From Zetaproteobacteria bacterium CG06_land_8_20_14_3_00_59_53 (lineage in GTDB: Bacteria > Pseudomonadota > Zetaproteobacteria > Mariprofundales > Mariprofundaceae): a stretch of 64,000 nt of DNA. The position numbers were made by a program, and so were the translations under genes. The stretch covers positions 124,001-188,000 of the forward strand of contig PEWE01000002.1 of assembly GCA_002779605.1 (NCBI GenBank), read 5' to 3'. The notes beneath the pieces are model-generated. The model was not told where the DNA came from and ran no database searches. It saw only the letters and a program-made list of their open reading frames with translations. Below are positions 55,875 through 64,000 of this stretch, one piece after another (within the stretch, counting starts at the first letter, position 1; every line of letters begins with the position of its first letter).

Positions 55875-56974
55875 AATATCTCGACGAATTCCGCGACGGT
55901 GCGACCGCCCGTGCGCTGGCTGCGACCATCCGCAACGAGGCACTAACCGGTCGCGAGTACCGCCTGATGGAGTTCTGCGGCGGCCATACGCATGCGATCT
56001 TCCGCTATGGCATCAAGGATCTGATGCCTGCGAACCTGCGCTTCGTGCATGGTCCCGGCTGCCCGGTCTGTGTGCTGCCGGCGGGGCGCATCGAAGCGGC
56101 CATCAAACTGGTAGAAGAACATCAGGTCATCCTGTGCACCTATGCCGACCTGATGCGCGTACCGGCGGGCAAGAAGGATTCCCTGCACAAGGCCAAAGCA
56201 CGCGGTGGCGACATCCGCATGATCTATTCGGCCACCGATGCGCTGGGTATCGCGCAGGCCAATCCGGACAGGCAGGTGGTGTTCTTCGCCATCGGCTTTG
56301 AAACCACCACCCCGCCGACAGCGGCGGTCCTGAAAATCGCACATGCCATGGAATTGAAAAATTTCAGCGTGTATTGCAACCATGTACTGACCCCGCCTGC
56401 CATGGCCCACATCCTCGATTCGGCGGAAACGCAGATCGACGGCATCCTCGGCCCGTCGCATGTCAGCAGCGTGATCGGCAGCTGCGCCTATGCGAGTTGC
56501 TGTAAGCAATACAAAACTCCCATCGTCATCGCCGGTTTCGAGCCGCTGGATGTGCTCGCCTCCACACTGATGCTGCTGCGCCAGATCAATACCGGGAGGC
56601 ATGAGGTGGAGAACCAGTACACGCGCGTGGTCAGCTCTACAGGAAATGAAAAGGCACAGGCATTGATGCGCGACACATTGGTAATGCGCGCGCTGTTCGA
56701 ATGGCGCGGCCTGGGAAGGCTGCCCGACAGCGCCATGCAGATTCGCGGGACCTATGCCGATCTGGATGCCGAAAAGCGCTTTGCCATGCAGGACATCGAG
56801 GTGGCCGAAAACAAGGGCTGCATCTGCCCTGCCGTGCTGCGCGGCGTGAGCGACCCGGACGCATGCAAACTGTTCGGCACCGTCTGCACGCCGGAAGACC
56901 CCAAGGGCGCCTGCATGGTCAGCTCCGAAGGCGCCTGTGCCGCCTACTACAGCTACGGGAGGCGCCGCGCATGA
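55871..56974 (+). CDS. hypD: HypD, scaffold for Fe(CN)2CO assembly
   Basis: The 367-residue protein has FCGGHTHAIFRYG, GPGCPVCVLPAGRIEAA and the C-terminal 4Fe-4S region with Cys in ENKGCICPAVLRG, PDACKLFGTVCTPEDPKGACMVSSEGACAAYY, the hallmark of HypD. It transfers the assembled iron unit to the hydrogenase large subunit. It overlaps hypE as ATGA. Confidence 0.95.
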   Translation: MKYLDEFRDGATARALAATIRNEALTGREYRLMEFCGGHTHAIFRYGIKDLMPANLRFVHGPGCPVCVLPAGRIEAAIKLVEEHQVILCTYADLMRVPAGKKDSLHKAKARGGDIRMIYSATDALGIAQANPDRQVVFFAIGFETTTPPTAAVLKIAHAMELKNFSVYCNHVLTPPAMAHILDSAETQIDGILGPSHVSSVIGSCAYASCCKQYKTPIVIAGFEPLDVLASTLMLLRQINTGRHEVENQYTRVVSSTGNEKAQALMRDTLVMRALFEWRGLGRLPDSAMQIRGTYADLDAEKRFAMQDIEVAENKGCICPAVLRGVSDPDACKLFGTVCTPEDPKGACMVSSEGACAAYYSYGRRRA

Positions 56975-57993
56975 AAGCCACGCACATCAAAGGAGTCGTC
57001 GACATGACCCACGGCAGCGGCGGCCGCGCATCGGCTCGCTTGATCGAGGAGATCTTCGTACGGCATTTTGACAATGAACTACTGGCCCAGCGCAACGATC
57101 AGGCCGCATTCAACGTGCCTGCCGGTCGCATGGTGATCAGCACTGATGCGCATGTGATTTCGCCCCTGTTCTTCCCCGGCGGTGATATCGGCTCGCTCTC
57201 CGTGCATGGTACCATCAACGACGTATGCATGTCCGGCGCAGTGCCGCTCTATCTCTCTGCAGCCTTCATCCTCGAAGAGGGTCTGTCGCTGGCTGATCTG
57301 GAGCGCATCGTGGCCAGCATGGGCGAGGCCTCGCGCAAGGCCGGCGTGCCGATCGTCACCGGTGACACCAAGGTGGTGGAAAAGGGCAAGGCCGATGGCG
57401 TGTTCATCACCACCACCGGTATCGGCATGGTGCCGCAAGGTGTGAACATCTCCGGCGATCTGGCCAGAGCAGGGCATGCGATCCTGATCTCCGGCAGCAT
57501 CGGCGATCACGGCATGGCCGTGCTCTCCAGTCGCGAGGGCTTGGGCTTTTCAACCAGCCTGCAATCCGATTCGGCCGCACTGCACGATCTGCTTGCGGCG
57601 ATGCTTGAGGTCTCCCCGAACATCCATTGCCTGCGCGACCCCACACGCGGCGGTCTGGCCACCACATTAAACGAGCTGGCTATGCAATCCGGCGTCGGCA
57701 TGCTGATCGAAGAACAGGCCATCCCGGTGAAACCCGAGGTGCGCGGTGCCTGCGAATTGCTGGGCCTTGATCCGCTATACGTCGCCAACGAGGGAAAGCT
57801 GGTGTGCATCTGCGATGCAGCCGATGCCGCCCCCCTGCTTGCCGCCATGCAGGCGCACCCGTTGGGCCGCGATGCAGCCATGATCGGCAGGGTTGTCGAA
57901 GACGACCAGCATCTGGTGCAGATGCAAACCGCATTCGGTGGCAGCCGCATCGTCGACTGGCTGGCCGGCGAGCAGTTGCCGAGAATCTGCTGA
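56971..57993 (+). CDS. hypE: HypE, cyanide-forming dehydratase
   Basis: The 340-residue PurM-like enzyme dehydrates a carbamoyl thioester on its C-terminal cysteine, giving the cyanide ligand. It ends LPRIC, the required PRIC tail. DMTHGSGGRASARLIEEIF and DPTRGGLATTLNE are the nucleotide-binding blocks. The ATG at 56971 overlaps the hypD stop. HypF follows 7 bases after the stop. Confidence 0.95.
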   Translation: MKATHIKGVVDMTHGSGGRASARLIEEIFVRHFDNELLAQRNDQAAFNVPAGRMVISTDAHVISPLFFPGGDIGSLSVHGTINDVCMSGAVPLYLSAAFILEEGLSLADLERIVASMGEASRKAGVPIVTGDTKVVEKGKADGVFITTTGIGMVPQGVNISGDLARAGHAILISGSIGDHGMAVLSSREGLGFSTSLQSDSAALHDLLAAMLEVSPNIHCLRDPTRGGLATTLNELAMQSGVGMLIEEQAIPVKPEVRGACELLGLDPLYVANEGKLVCICDAADAAPLLAAMQAHPLGRDAAMIGRVVEDDQHLVQMQTAFGGSRIVDWLAGEQLPRIC

Positions 57994-58000
57994 GGCTTCC

Positions 58001-60367
58001 ATGAACCCGGAAGAAGCAACCCTCGCCAACTCGATCCGCATACGCGGTCTGGTACAGGGTGTCGGCTTCCGTCCGTTTGTCTGGCATCTTGCAACCGGAC
58101 TCGGTATCAAGGGCAGCGTATGCAACGATGCCGAGGGCGTACTGATCCATGCATGGGGCGATGCAGTCACGCTACAGCACTTCCAGCGGCAGATGAGCGA
58201 GCAGCCGCCTCCGCTTGCCCGTATCGATGCCATCGAATCTCAGGACCTCGAATCAGCAGCAGCCCCTGAAACCTTCAGCATCGTTGAAAGCCATCACACG
58301 GGTAGAAAGGCTGCTTCGGTAACGCCGGATGCCGCCATTTGCCCGCATTGCCTGAGCGATATCCGCGATCCGCAGAGTCGTCATCACGGCTATCCCTTCA
58401 CCAGTTGCACACATTGCGGTCCACGCCTGTCGATCGTGAGGAAGGTGCCATACGACCGGGCCAACACCAGCATGGCCGGCTTTGTCATGTGCCCGCAGTG
58501 CCGGGCGGAATATGATGATCCGGCAGATCGCCGTTTCCATGCGCAGGCCCATGCCTGCCCGCAATGCGGCCCCCGGATATGGCTGCAGGATGCTTCAGGG
58601 CAACACACAGGCGACAAGGATTCGGCGGACACAATCATCCGCGCGGCGAGCCTGCTGCGCGAGGGGCACATCCTTGCCATCAAGGGCATCGGCGGCGTGC
58701 ATCTTGCCGTGGATGCGGGCAACGATGCTGCCGTGGCAAAGCTGCGCGCCCGCAAACAAAGGGATGTTAAGCCATTCGCCCTGATGGCCGCAGATATAGG
58801 AAGTGTGCGGCGCTTTGCCTCAGTCGATGCGGCGGAAGCACAATTGCTGGACTCGACCGCAGCACCCATCGTACTGCTTGATCGCAGACATGATGGCGAG
58901 CATCTGGCCGATAGCATCGCACCAAGTCAGTCGCGACTCGGCTTCATGCTGCCCTATTCACCCTTGCACAGCCTGCTGATGCAGCAAATTCAGACCCCCA
59001 TCGTGCTGACCTCCGGCAACCTGAGCGACGAACCGCAATGCGTGGATAACGCGGATGCCATCAAGCGACTCTCCGGCATCGCCGATTATTTCCTGTTGCA
59101 TGACCGCGACATCGTCAACCGGCTGGACGACTCGGTGGCTTCTGTCATGGCCGGTACCCCGCGCTTGCTGCGTCGTGCCCGTGGCTATGCCCCGGCCCCG
59201 CTGCTGCTGCATGAAAGCCTTGCCGGTACACCCCGCCTGCTGGCTATGGGCAGCGAAATGAAGAACACCTTCTGCCAGCTGGATTGCGCAAAGGCCATCA
59301 TCTCGCAACACCTTGGCGATCTTGAACAGAGCGCAACGCATCATGACTACAGAAAGGCCCTCGATCTGTATGCACAGATGTATGACTTCACACCTGAGGC
59401 GATTGCCGTGGATATGCATCAGGATTATGCCTCCAGCCGTATCGGTCAGAAGATGGCGGAAGCATCGGGTGTCCGGTTGATTACGGTTCAGCATCATCAT
59501 GCACATGTCGCCGCCGTGCTGGCGGAACACCGCATGGCGCTCGACAGCGCACGGGTTCTGGGGATTGCGCTGGATGGACTGGGTCTAGGCGATGATGGAA
59601 CGATCTGGGGTGGCGAATTCCTGCTCGCCGACTATACGCACAGCACCCGAGTTGGCTGTTTCCAGCCGGTCCCCATGCCCGGTGCTGCCCAGGCAATCCG
59701 GGAACCCTGGCGCAGTGCTTTCGCGCATCTGCGTGCAGGCGGACAGGACATGCTTCAAAGCATGCCCAACGACAGCGATATATCCCGTTTCCTTGCGACT
59801 AAACCCACAGTGCTTTTACAGAGCATGATCGACAAGGGTCTTAATTCCCCGTTCACCTCGTCCTGCGGCCGCTTGTTCGATGCCGTCGCTGCTGTACTTG
59901 GTATCTGCCACGAACGCATCCACTACGAAGGACAGGCTGCCATCGAGTTGGAGAGTCTGGCGCGCGGTGCCTACAGCCATGCGCTTGAGGCGTTCCCCTG
60001 GCATATCGGGACCGCAGCCAACGGCATCCTGCAAATCAACTGGCAGCCCATGTGGCATGCCCTGCTTGGCGACATCGCAGCCGGAACCGGATACGCCATG
60101 ATCGCCGCACGCTTCCACAAGACGTTGAGTGCGGCGGTCTGCGAACTGGCAGCCCGTCTTTGTCACACCCATGCCATCGGCAGCGTGGTACTTTGTGGCG
60201 GCTCCTTCCAGAACAGGCTGTTGCTTGAATCGACAGAGATGGACCTGAGAAACCGCGGCCTGACGGTGCTGATGGCCAGGCAATTACCGATGGGTGACGG
60301 CGGCTTGTCGCTCGGTCAGGCGGCTGTTGCCGCCGCCCGTATCATCAAAGGGTATAGCAATGATTGA
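58001..60367 (+). CDS. hypF: HypF, carbamoyl transferase
   Basis: HypF converts carbamoyl phosphate and ATP to the carbamoyl group used by HypE. The 788-residue protein has an acylphosphatase domain (RGLVQGVGFRPFVWHLA), two zinc fingers (CPHCLSD to CTHCGPR and CPQCRAE to CPQCGPR), a YrdC-like domain (IKGIGGVHLAVDA) and a Kae1-like C-terminal part (VQHHHAHVAAVLAEH, VLCGGSFQN). The ATG at 58001 is chosen because it directly precedes the acylphosphatase domain. Its stop overlaps the nickel permease start by eight bases. Confidence 0.95.
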   Translation: MNPEEATLANSIRIRGLVQGVGFRPFVWHLATGLGIKGSVCNDAEGVLIHAWGDAVTLQHFQRQMSEQPPPLARIDAIESQDLESAAAPETFSIVESHHTGRKAASVTPDAAICPHCLSDIRDPQSRHHGYPFTSCTHCGPRLSIVRKVPYDRANTSMAGFVMCPQCRAEYDDPADRRFHAQAHACPQCGPRIWLQDASGQHTGDKDSADTIIRAASLLREGHILAIKGIGGVHLAVDAGNDAAVAKLRARKQRDVKPFALMAADIGSVRRFASVDAAEAQLLDSTAAPIVLLDRRHDGEHLADSIAPSQSRLGFMLPYSPLHSLLMQQIQTPIVLTSGNLSDEPQCVDNADAIKRLSGIADYFLLHDRDIVNRLDDSVASVMAGTPRLLRRARGYAPAPLLLHESLAGTPRLLAMGSEMKNTFCQLDCAKAIISQHLGDLEQSATHHDYRKALDLYAQMYDFTPEAIAVDMHQDYASSRIGQKMAEASGVRLITVQHHHAHVAAVLAEHRMALDSARVLGIALDGLGLGDDGTIWGGEFLLADYTHSTRVGCFQPVPMPGAAQAIREPWRSAFAHLRAGGQDMLQSMPNDSDISRFLATKPTVLLQSMIDKGLNSPFTSSCGRLFDAVAAVLGICHERIHYEGQAAIELESLARGAYSHALEAFPWHIGTAANGILQINWQPMWHALLGDIAAGTGYAMIAARFHKTLSAAVCELAARLCHTHAIGSVVLCGGSFQNRLLLESTEMDLRNRGLTVLMARQLPMGDGGLSLGQAAVAAARIIKGYSND

Positions 60368-61109
60368 GATTCTTTTCCTCGGCTTCCTGCTCGGCATGCG
60401 GCATGCTTTTGAATCGGACCATGTGGCGGCCGTGGCCTCGCTGGTCACCCGCTCGCCGTCCCTGCGCGAATCGCTTCATCTTGGCTCGATGTGGGGGCTC
60501 GGCCATACCCTCACCCTGCTGATCCTCGGCTCGGCCGTCATGCTGCTGGATCATATGATTCCCGAACGCATGGCACTGTTACTGGAATTCGCGGTCGGTT
60601 TCATGCTTGTGCTGCTGGGCATCGATGTGGTGCGTCGCTTCATGCGCGAACGGGTGCATCTCCACGCCCACCGGCACGCCGACGGCACGATTCATTTCCA
60701 CGCACATGCGCACGAAAATGTGGCAGCACATTCCGCCCTTACGCATGACCGGCAGGCTCATGACCGGGATCACGACCGGACTCACAACCATAGGCACCCG
60801 GCAGGCTTTCCGTTGCGTGCGCTGCTGGTCGGTATCATGCATGGCATGGCCGGTTCCGCCGCCATGATCGTGCTGACCTTGCAAACAGTCCATTCCTTCG
60901 GTACCGGACTGCTCTACATCAGCCTGTTCGGACTCGGTTCTATCGGCGGCATGGCCGCCATGTCCGTGGCGATCATGTTGCCGCTGAAGCACTCAGCAAG
61001 ACGCTACGCAAGTCTGAACGGATACCTGCAACTGGCTATCGGCTGCACCACCCTGATTCTCGGTGCATCCATGATGTTGCAAATAGCCCGGGGGAATTTG
61101 TTGCTATGA
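60360..61109 (+). CDS. Nickel permease-like membrane protein with His-rich loop
   Basis: The 249-residue protein has about six membrane segments and the motif LGMRHAFESDHVAAVASL near its N-terminus, the HX4DH nickel signature of NiCoT/UreH-type permeases. A long loop between segments 3 and 4 is very His-rich (LHAHRHADGTIHFHAHAH). It overlaps hypF by eight bases and precedes hoxF, so it likely supplies nickel for the hydrogenase. Confidence 0.85.
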   Translation: MIEILFLGFLLGMRHAFESDHVAAVASLVTRSPSLRESLHLGSMWGLGHTLTLLILGSAVMLLDHMIPERMALLLEFAVGFMLVLLGIDVVRRFMRERVHLHAHRHADGTIHFHAHAHENVAAHSALTHDRQAHDRDHDRTHNHRHPAGFPLRALLVGIMHGMAGSAAMIVLTLQTVHSFGTGLLYISLFGLGSIGGMAAMSVAIMLPLKHSARRYASLNGYLQLAIGCTTLILGASMMLQIARGNLLL

Positions 61110-61129
61110 AGAAATTTCCTTATAAACCA

Positions 61130-61158
61130 AGCCCGAACGGGCTATTCACCCCTTTTTA
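61130..61158 (+). terminator. Weak hairpin between the nickel permease and hoxF
   Basis: AGCCC-GAAC-GGGCT forms a short 5 bp stem followed after nine bases by CCTTTTTATT. It may be a weak or leaky terminator. Confidence 0.35.
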
Positions 61159-61205
61159 TTACGGTCGTTTTTATATACCATGCAAACGCGAAAAAGGAGC
61201 CTCTC

Positions 61206-62954
61206 ATGGAATCACATAACGGTCCGACCGGACAAACCGGCGCTCACTTGTTGCACCGCTTGTTCGAGGTGCAGCAGCAATACATGCATATCCCGAAACA
61301 ATCCATCCTCGAACTGGCCGGTGAATTGCGCCTGCCGGTCAGCCAGGTTGAATCGGTGGTGGATTTCTATTCATTCTTTCACCGCACGCCGCGCGGCCGC
61401 TTCGACTTGTTGTTCAGCAACTGCACCAGTTGCGGCGATACCGCCATGATGCGAAGCCTGTGCAAGCGCCTGAATGTAACTCCGGGCGAAACACGCGCCG
61501 ACGGACTGGTCAGCATCAATGAGACATCCTGCATCGGCATGTGCGATCAGGGGCCTGCCCTGCTGGTCAACAGTCGGACCCTCACCGGACTGACCGCCAT
61601 CCGCCTGGAGCAGATCGCCGCACAGATCGAGGCAGGTGTGCCTGTTCCTGAATGGCCGGTGGAATGGTTCCGCGTACAGGACAATGTACGCAAGAACGGT
61701 CTGCTGCTGGGCACTGCCTTCGAGACCGGTTCCGGCCTGCGCGCCGCACTCGAGAAAGGTCCGGAAGCCATGCTTGCCGAGGTGACGCAATCCGGTCTGC
61801 GCGGTCGTGGCGGTGCGGGTTTCAGCACCGGTATGAAATGGAAATTCTGCCGCGAGGCGAAGGGCGATGCGCATTATGTGGTATGCAATGCCGATGAGGG
61901 CGAGCCCGGAACCTTCAAGGACAGGATTCTTCTCAGCAGCCATGCGCATGCCGTCTTTGAAGGTATGTCCATCTGCGGTCACATCATCGGCGCAAGCAAA
62001 GGTTACCTCTACCTTCGCGGAGAATATCGTTATTTATTGAATGATTTGCACGCTGTATTAAAGCGTCGTCACAAGGCCAGACTGCTCGGAAAGCACATTC
62101 TGGGGCAGGCTTTCGATTTCGACATCGAGATCATTGTCGGTGCGGGCGCCTATATCTGTGGTGAGGAATCCGCACTGATCGAATCGATGGAACAGAAGCG
62201 CGGCATCCCGCGCGTCCGCCCGCCTTTCCCTGTCACCAAGGGTTATCTGGATCAGCCCACGGTGGTGAACAATGTCGAAACACTGGCTGCGGCTGCATTG
62301 ATCGCCGTGCATGGTGGCGCATGGTTCAGTGGCCACGGTTCGGAAAAATCAGCCGGCAGCAAAGTGCTCAGCATCAGCGGCGACTGCACCACGCCGGGTG
62401 TGTATGAGTATCCGTTCGGAGTCAGCATCCAGCGCATCCTCGATGACTGCGGGGCCGAGGATGTGCAAGCCGTGCAGGTCGGCGGTCCCTCCGGCACGCT
62501 GATCGCCCCGGATGAGTTCGAGCGTAAGCTGGGCTTTGAAGACCTGGCCACCGGCGGATCATTCATGATCTACAGCAAGGATCGTGATCTTCTCAAGGTC
62601 ATCAGCAACTTCACGCATTTCTTCGCGCATGAAAGCTGCGGCTTCTGCACACCGTGCAGGGTCGGCACCACCCTGCTGAAGAACGGTCTGGACAAGATCG
62701 CCTCCGGTCACGGCACCAAGTCCGATGTGGACGAGATGTACCGCATGGCCACAATGGTCAAGCGCCGCTCACACTGCGGTCTGGGCCAGACTGCACCCAA
62801 CCCCCTGCTGGATGCCCTGAAACGCTTCCCGGAAGTTTTCGAGCAGCGTCTGGTACACGACAGCGAATTCGAACCCCATTTCGATCTGGATGCGGCGCTT
62901 GAGGAAGCGCGGCAGATCAGTCATCGCGATGATGCGGAGGCACATCTGGCATGA
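61206..62954 (+). CDS. hoxF: HoxF, diaphorase subunit of NAD-reducing [NiFe]-hydrogenase
   Basis: HoxF exchanges electrons between NAD(H) and the hydrogenase. The 582-residue protein begins with a HoxE/NuoE-like region of about 150 residues with FSNCTSCGD and SCIGMCDQGPA for a 2Fe-2S cluster, then the NuoF-like part with the NAD and FMN sites (LRGRGGAGFSTGMKWKFCR, CNADEGEPGTFKDR, GAGAYICGEESALIES) and the 4Fe-4S motif ESCGFCTPCRVGTTLL. The E-F fusion is that of Ralstonia-type soluble hydrogenases. AAAAAGGAG precedes the ATG. Confidence 0.93.
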   Translation: MESHNGPTGQTGAHLLHRLFEVQQQYMHIPKQSILELAGELRLPVSQVESVVDFYSFFHRTPRGRFDLLFSNCTSCGDTAMMRSLCKRLNVTPGETRADGLVSINETSCIGMCDQGPALLVNSRTLTGLTAIRLEQIAAQIEAGVPVPEWPVEWFRVQDNVRKNGLLLGTAFETGSGLRAALEKGPEAMLAEVTQSGLRGRGGAGFSTGMKWKFCREAKGDAHYVVCNADEGEPGTFKDRILLSSHAHAVFEGMSICGHIIGASKGYLYLRGEYRYLLNDLHAVLKRRHKARLLGKHILGQAFDFDIEIIVGAGAYICGEESALIESMEQKRGIPRVRPPFPVTKGYLDQPTVVNNVETLAAAALIAVHGGAWFSGHGSEKSAGSKVLSISGDCTTPGVYEYPFGVSIQRILDDCGAEDVQAVQVGGPSGTLIAPDEFERKLGFEDLATGGSFMIYSKDRDLLKVISNFTHFFAHESCGFCTPCRVGTTLLKNGLDKIASGHGTKSDVDEMYRMATMVKRRSHCGLGQTAPNPLLDALKRFPEVFEQRLVHDSEFEPHFDLDAALEEARQISHRDDAEAHLA

Positions 62955-63706
62955 GCGATACTATGAAAGAAAACAACAACACCATCACCATCGACGGTCG
63001 CGAGATCCCCTTTAAAGAGGGGCAGACAATCATGGACGCAGCTCTGGCCGCCGATATTTATATTCCGCACCTGTGCCACAGGCCAGGGCTGAAACCGCAC
63101 GGCAGTTGCAAACTGTGCACCGTGGAGGTCAACGGACGCAGCGCTTCGGCCTGCACCCTGCCGGCCGCCAAGGGTCAGGAGATCAGCAACAACACCGAAG
63201 CCCTGAACGGGGTGCGCAAGACCATCACCCAGATGTTGTTCGTCGAGGGCAATCATTTCTGCCCGGCCTGCGAAAAGACCGGCGACTGCACCCTGCAGGC
63301 GGTGGCCTATCATCTGGATATGCTCGACGGGCATTTCCCGCAGTTCTATCCGCGCCGCGAGGTGGATGCCTCGCATCCGGGCATCGTGCTGGACAGGGAT
63401 CGCTGCATCATGTGCGAGCTGTGCGTGCGGACCAGTCGCGAGATGGACGGCAAGGATGTCTTCGCCATCACCGGGCGCGGCATCGATGCCAAACTGATTG
63501 TGAACTCGGCCAGCGGCAAGCTTGCCGATACCGACATCACCACCGACGATCTGGCGGCGCATATCTGCCCGGTCGGCGCCATCCTGATCAAGGAGCACGG
63601 CTATGAAGTCCCCATCGGCCGGCGTACCTTCGATCTGCACACCATTGCCGAACCCGGCGTCGAGCCGGTTATCCTGCGTAAAGGAAAGCATGCCGATGAG
63701 CACTAG
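62951..63706 (+). CDS. hoxU: HoxU, Fe-S subunit of the Hox diaphorase
   Basis: The 251-residue protein has a 2Fe-2S ferredoxin domain (HLCHRPGLKPHGSCKLCTVEV), the NuoG-like His/Cys motif HFCPACEKTGDCTLQ, and a 4Fe-4S motif CIMCELCVRTSRE with the distant cysteine in HICPVGAI. It overlaps hoxF as ATGA. Only one of the two ferredoxin clusters of long NuoG proteins is complete, as usual for HoxU. Confidence 0.93.
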   Translation: MSDTMKENNNTITIDGREIPFKEGQTIMDAALAADIYIPHLCHRPGLKPHGSCKLCTVEVNGRSASACTLPAAKGQEISNNTEALNGVRKTITQMLFVEGNHFCPACEKTGDCTLQAVAYHLDMLDGHFPQFYPRREVDASHPGIVLDRDRCIMCELCVRTSREMDGKDVFAITGRGIDAKLIVNSASGKLADTDITTDDLAAHICPVGAILIKEHGYEVPIGRRTFDLHTIAEPGVEPVILRKGKHADEH

Positions 63707-64000
63707 GAAAATCCGTGTAGCCACTACCTCCCTGGCAGGCTGCTTCGGCTGCCATATGTCCTTTCTGGATATCGACGAACGGATCGTCGGCCTGATCGAG
63801 CATGTCGAATTCAGCCGCTCGCCGATCAACGATATCAAGCACTGCCATCCCGACTGCGACATCGGACTGATCGAAGGCGGCCTGTGCAATGCCGAGAATG
63901 TGCATGTGCTCAAGGAGTTCCGCGAGAGTTGCAAGATCATCATCGCGGTCGGAGCCTGCGCCATCAACGGCGGCGTTCCCGCCATGCGCAACCATTTCAC
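63690..64000 (+). CDS. hoxY: HoxY, hydrogenase small subunit, 5' part (cut by window)
   Basis: About 103 residues are visible. It starts STRKIRVATTSLAGCFGCHMSFLDIDERIV, where CFGCH is the first cluster-ligand motif of small subunits, and continues KHCHPDCDIGLIEGGLCNAENV and AVGACAINGGVP. ATGs at 63690 and 63696 are both inside the end of hoxU. There is no signal peptide, so the enzyme is cytoplasmic. hoxH is expected further right. Confidence 0.92.
   Translation, partial: MPMSTRKIRVATTSLAGCFGCHMSFLDIDERIVGLIEHVEFSRSPINDIKHCHPDCDIGLIEGGLCNAENVHVLKEFRESCKIIIAVGACAINGGVPAMRNHF

Overview
The window is one large nitrogen-fixation island of a proteobacterium, joined on its right side to a nickel-iron hydrogenase region. 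No rRNA, tRNA or phylogenetic marker gene is present, so the species cannot be named. A NifL/NifA pair, an Rnf complex of rnfABCDGEH layout, small nif proteins of the Azotobacter/Methylococcus kind and an NAD-linked Hox hydrogenase suggest a microaerobic, probably autotrophic, gamma- or zetaproteobacterium-like diazotroph. That placement is inference.

Layout. 1-2489 (+): a truncated SIR2-like gene, Fe superoxide dismutase, a rhodanese-ankyrin fusion, monothiol glutaredoxin and BolA. 2522-7295 (-): the nifB operon (nifB, 4Fe-4S ferredoxin, nifO, flavodiiron protein, two 2Fe-2S ferredoxins, nifQ). 7521-10675 (-): nifL-nifA. 10895-17014 (+): rnfABCDGEH and a peroxiredoxin. 17063-19446: a non-nif patch with a RES/Xre toxin-antitoxin pair, dcd and a small secreted protein. 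19576-24164 (-): the nifV-cysE-TPR-nifW-nifZ-nifM-nifX-like operon. 24446-25102: a LysE exporter. 25310-27845 (-): iscA-nifU-nifS. 28082-30349 (+): a short NifZ-like protein, a double-domain SagB-type nitroreductase and a Rieske protein. 30377-32434: an unknown gene divergent from nifF-DUF2750-GNAT. 32468-38946 (-): nifE-nifN-nifX-DUF269-CCE_0567-fdxB-2Fe-2S ferredoxin-unknown-DUF364-unknown. 39115-42037 (-): an unknown gene and modABC. 42173-49335 (-): nifH-nifD-nifK-nifT-ferredoxin-nifY-DUF6129-like-LRV protein-unknown. 49854-54273 (+): a P-type cation ATPase, MsrAB and a CBS protein. 54471-64000 (+): hypABCDEF, a nickel permease and hoxFUY, cut by the window edge.

How it works together. 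NifDK keeps every metallocluster ligand at the numbering of the Azotobacter molybdenum enzyme, so this is a Mo-nitrogenase. NifB, NifEN, NifV, NifQ, the NifX/Y family, NifU, NifS and IscA build the cofactors, and ModABC brings in molybdate. Rnf, NifF and about six ferredoxins supply electrons. FprA, SodB, peroxiredoxin and Msr enzymes plausibly handle oxygen and its products. Nine sigma-54 (-24/-12) promoters can be read by eye, each with a TGT-N10-ACA NifA site 75-150 bp upstream of the predicted transcription start. They tie nifB, rnf, nifV, iscA-nifUS, nifF, the unknown gene at 30718, nifE, the mod operon and nifH into one regulon. The least explained parts are the SagB-Rieske-NifZ-like module, the unknown proteins led by NifA-type promoters, and two near-identical promoters whose predicted transcription start falls on the start codon.
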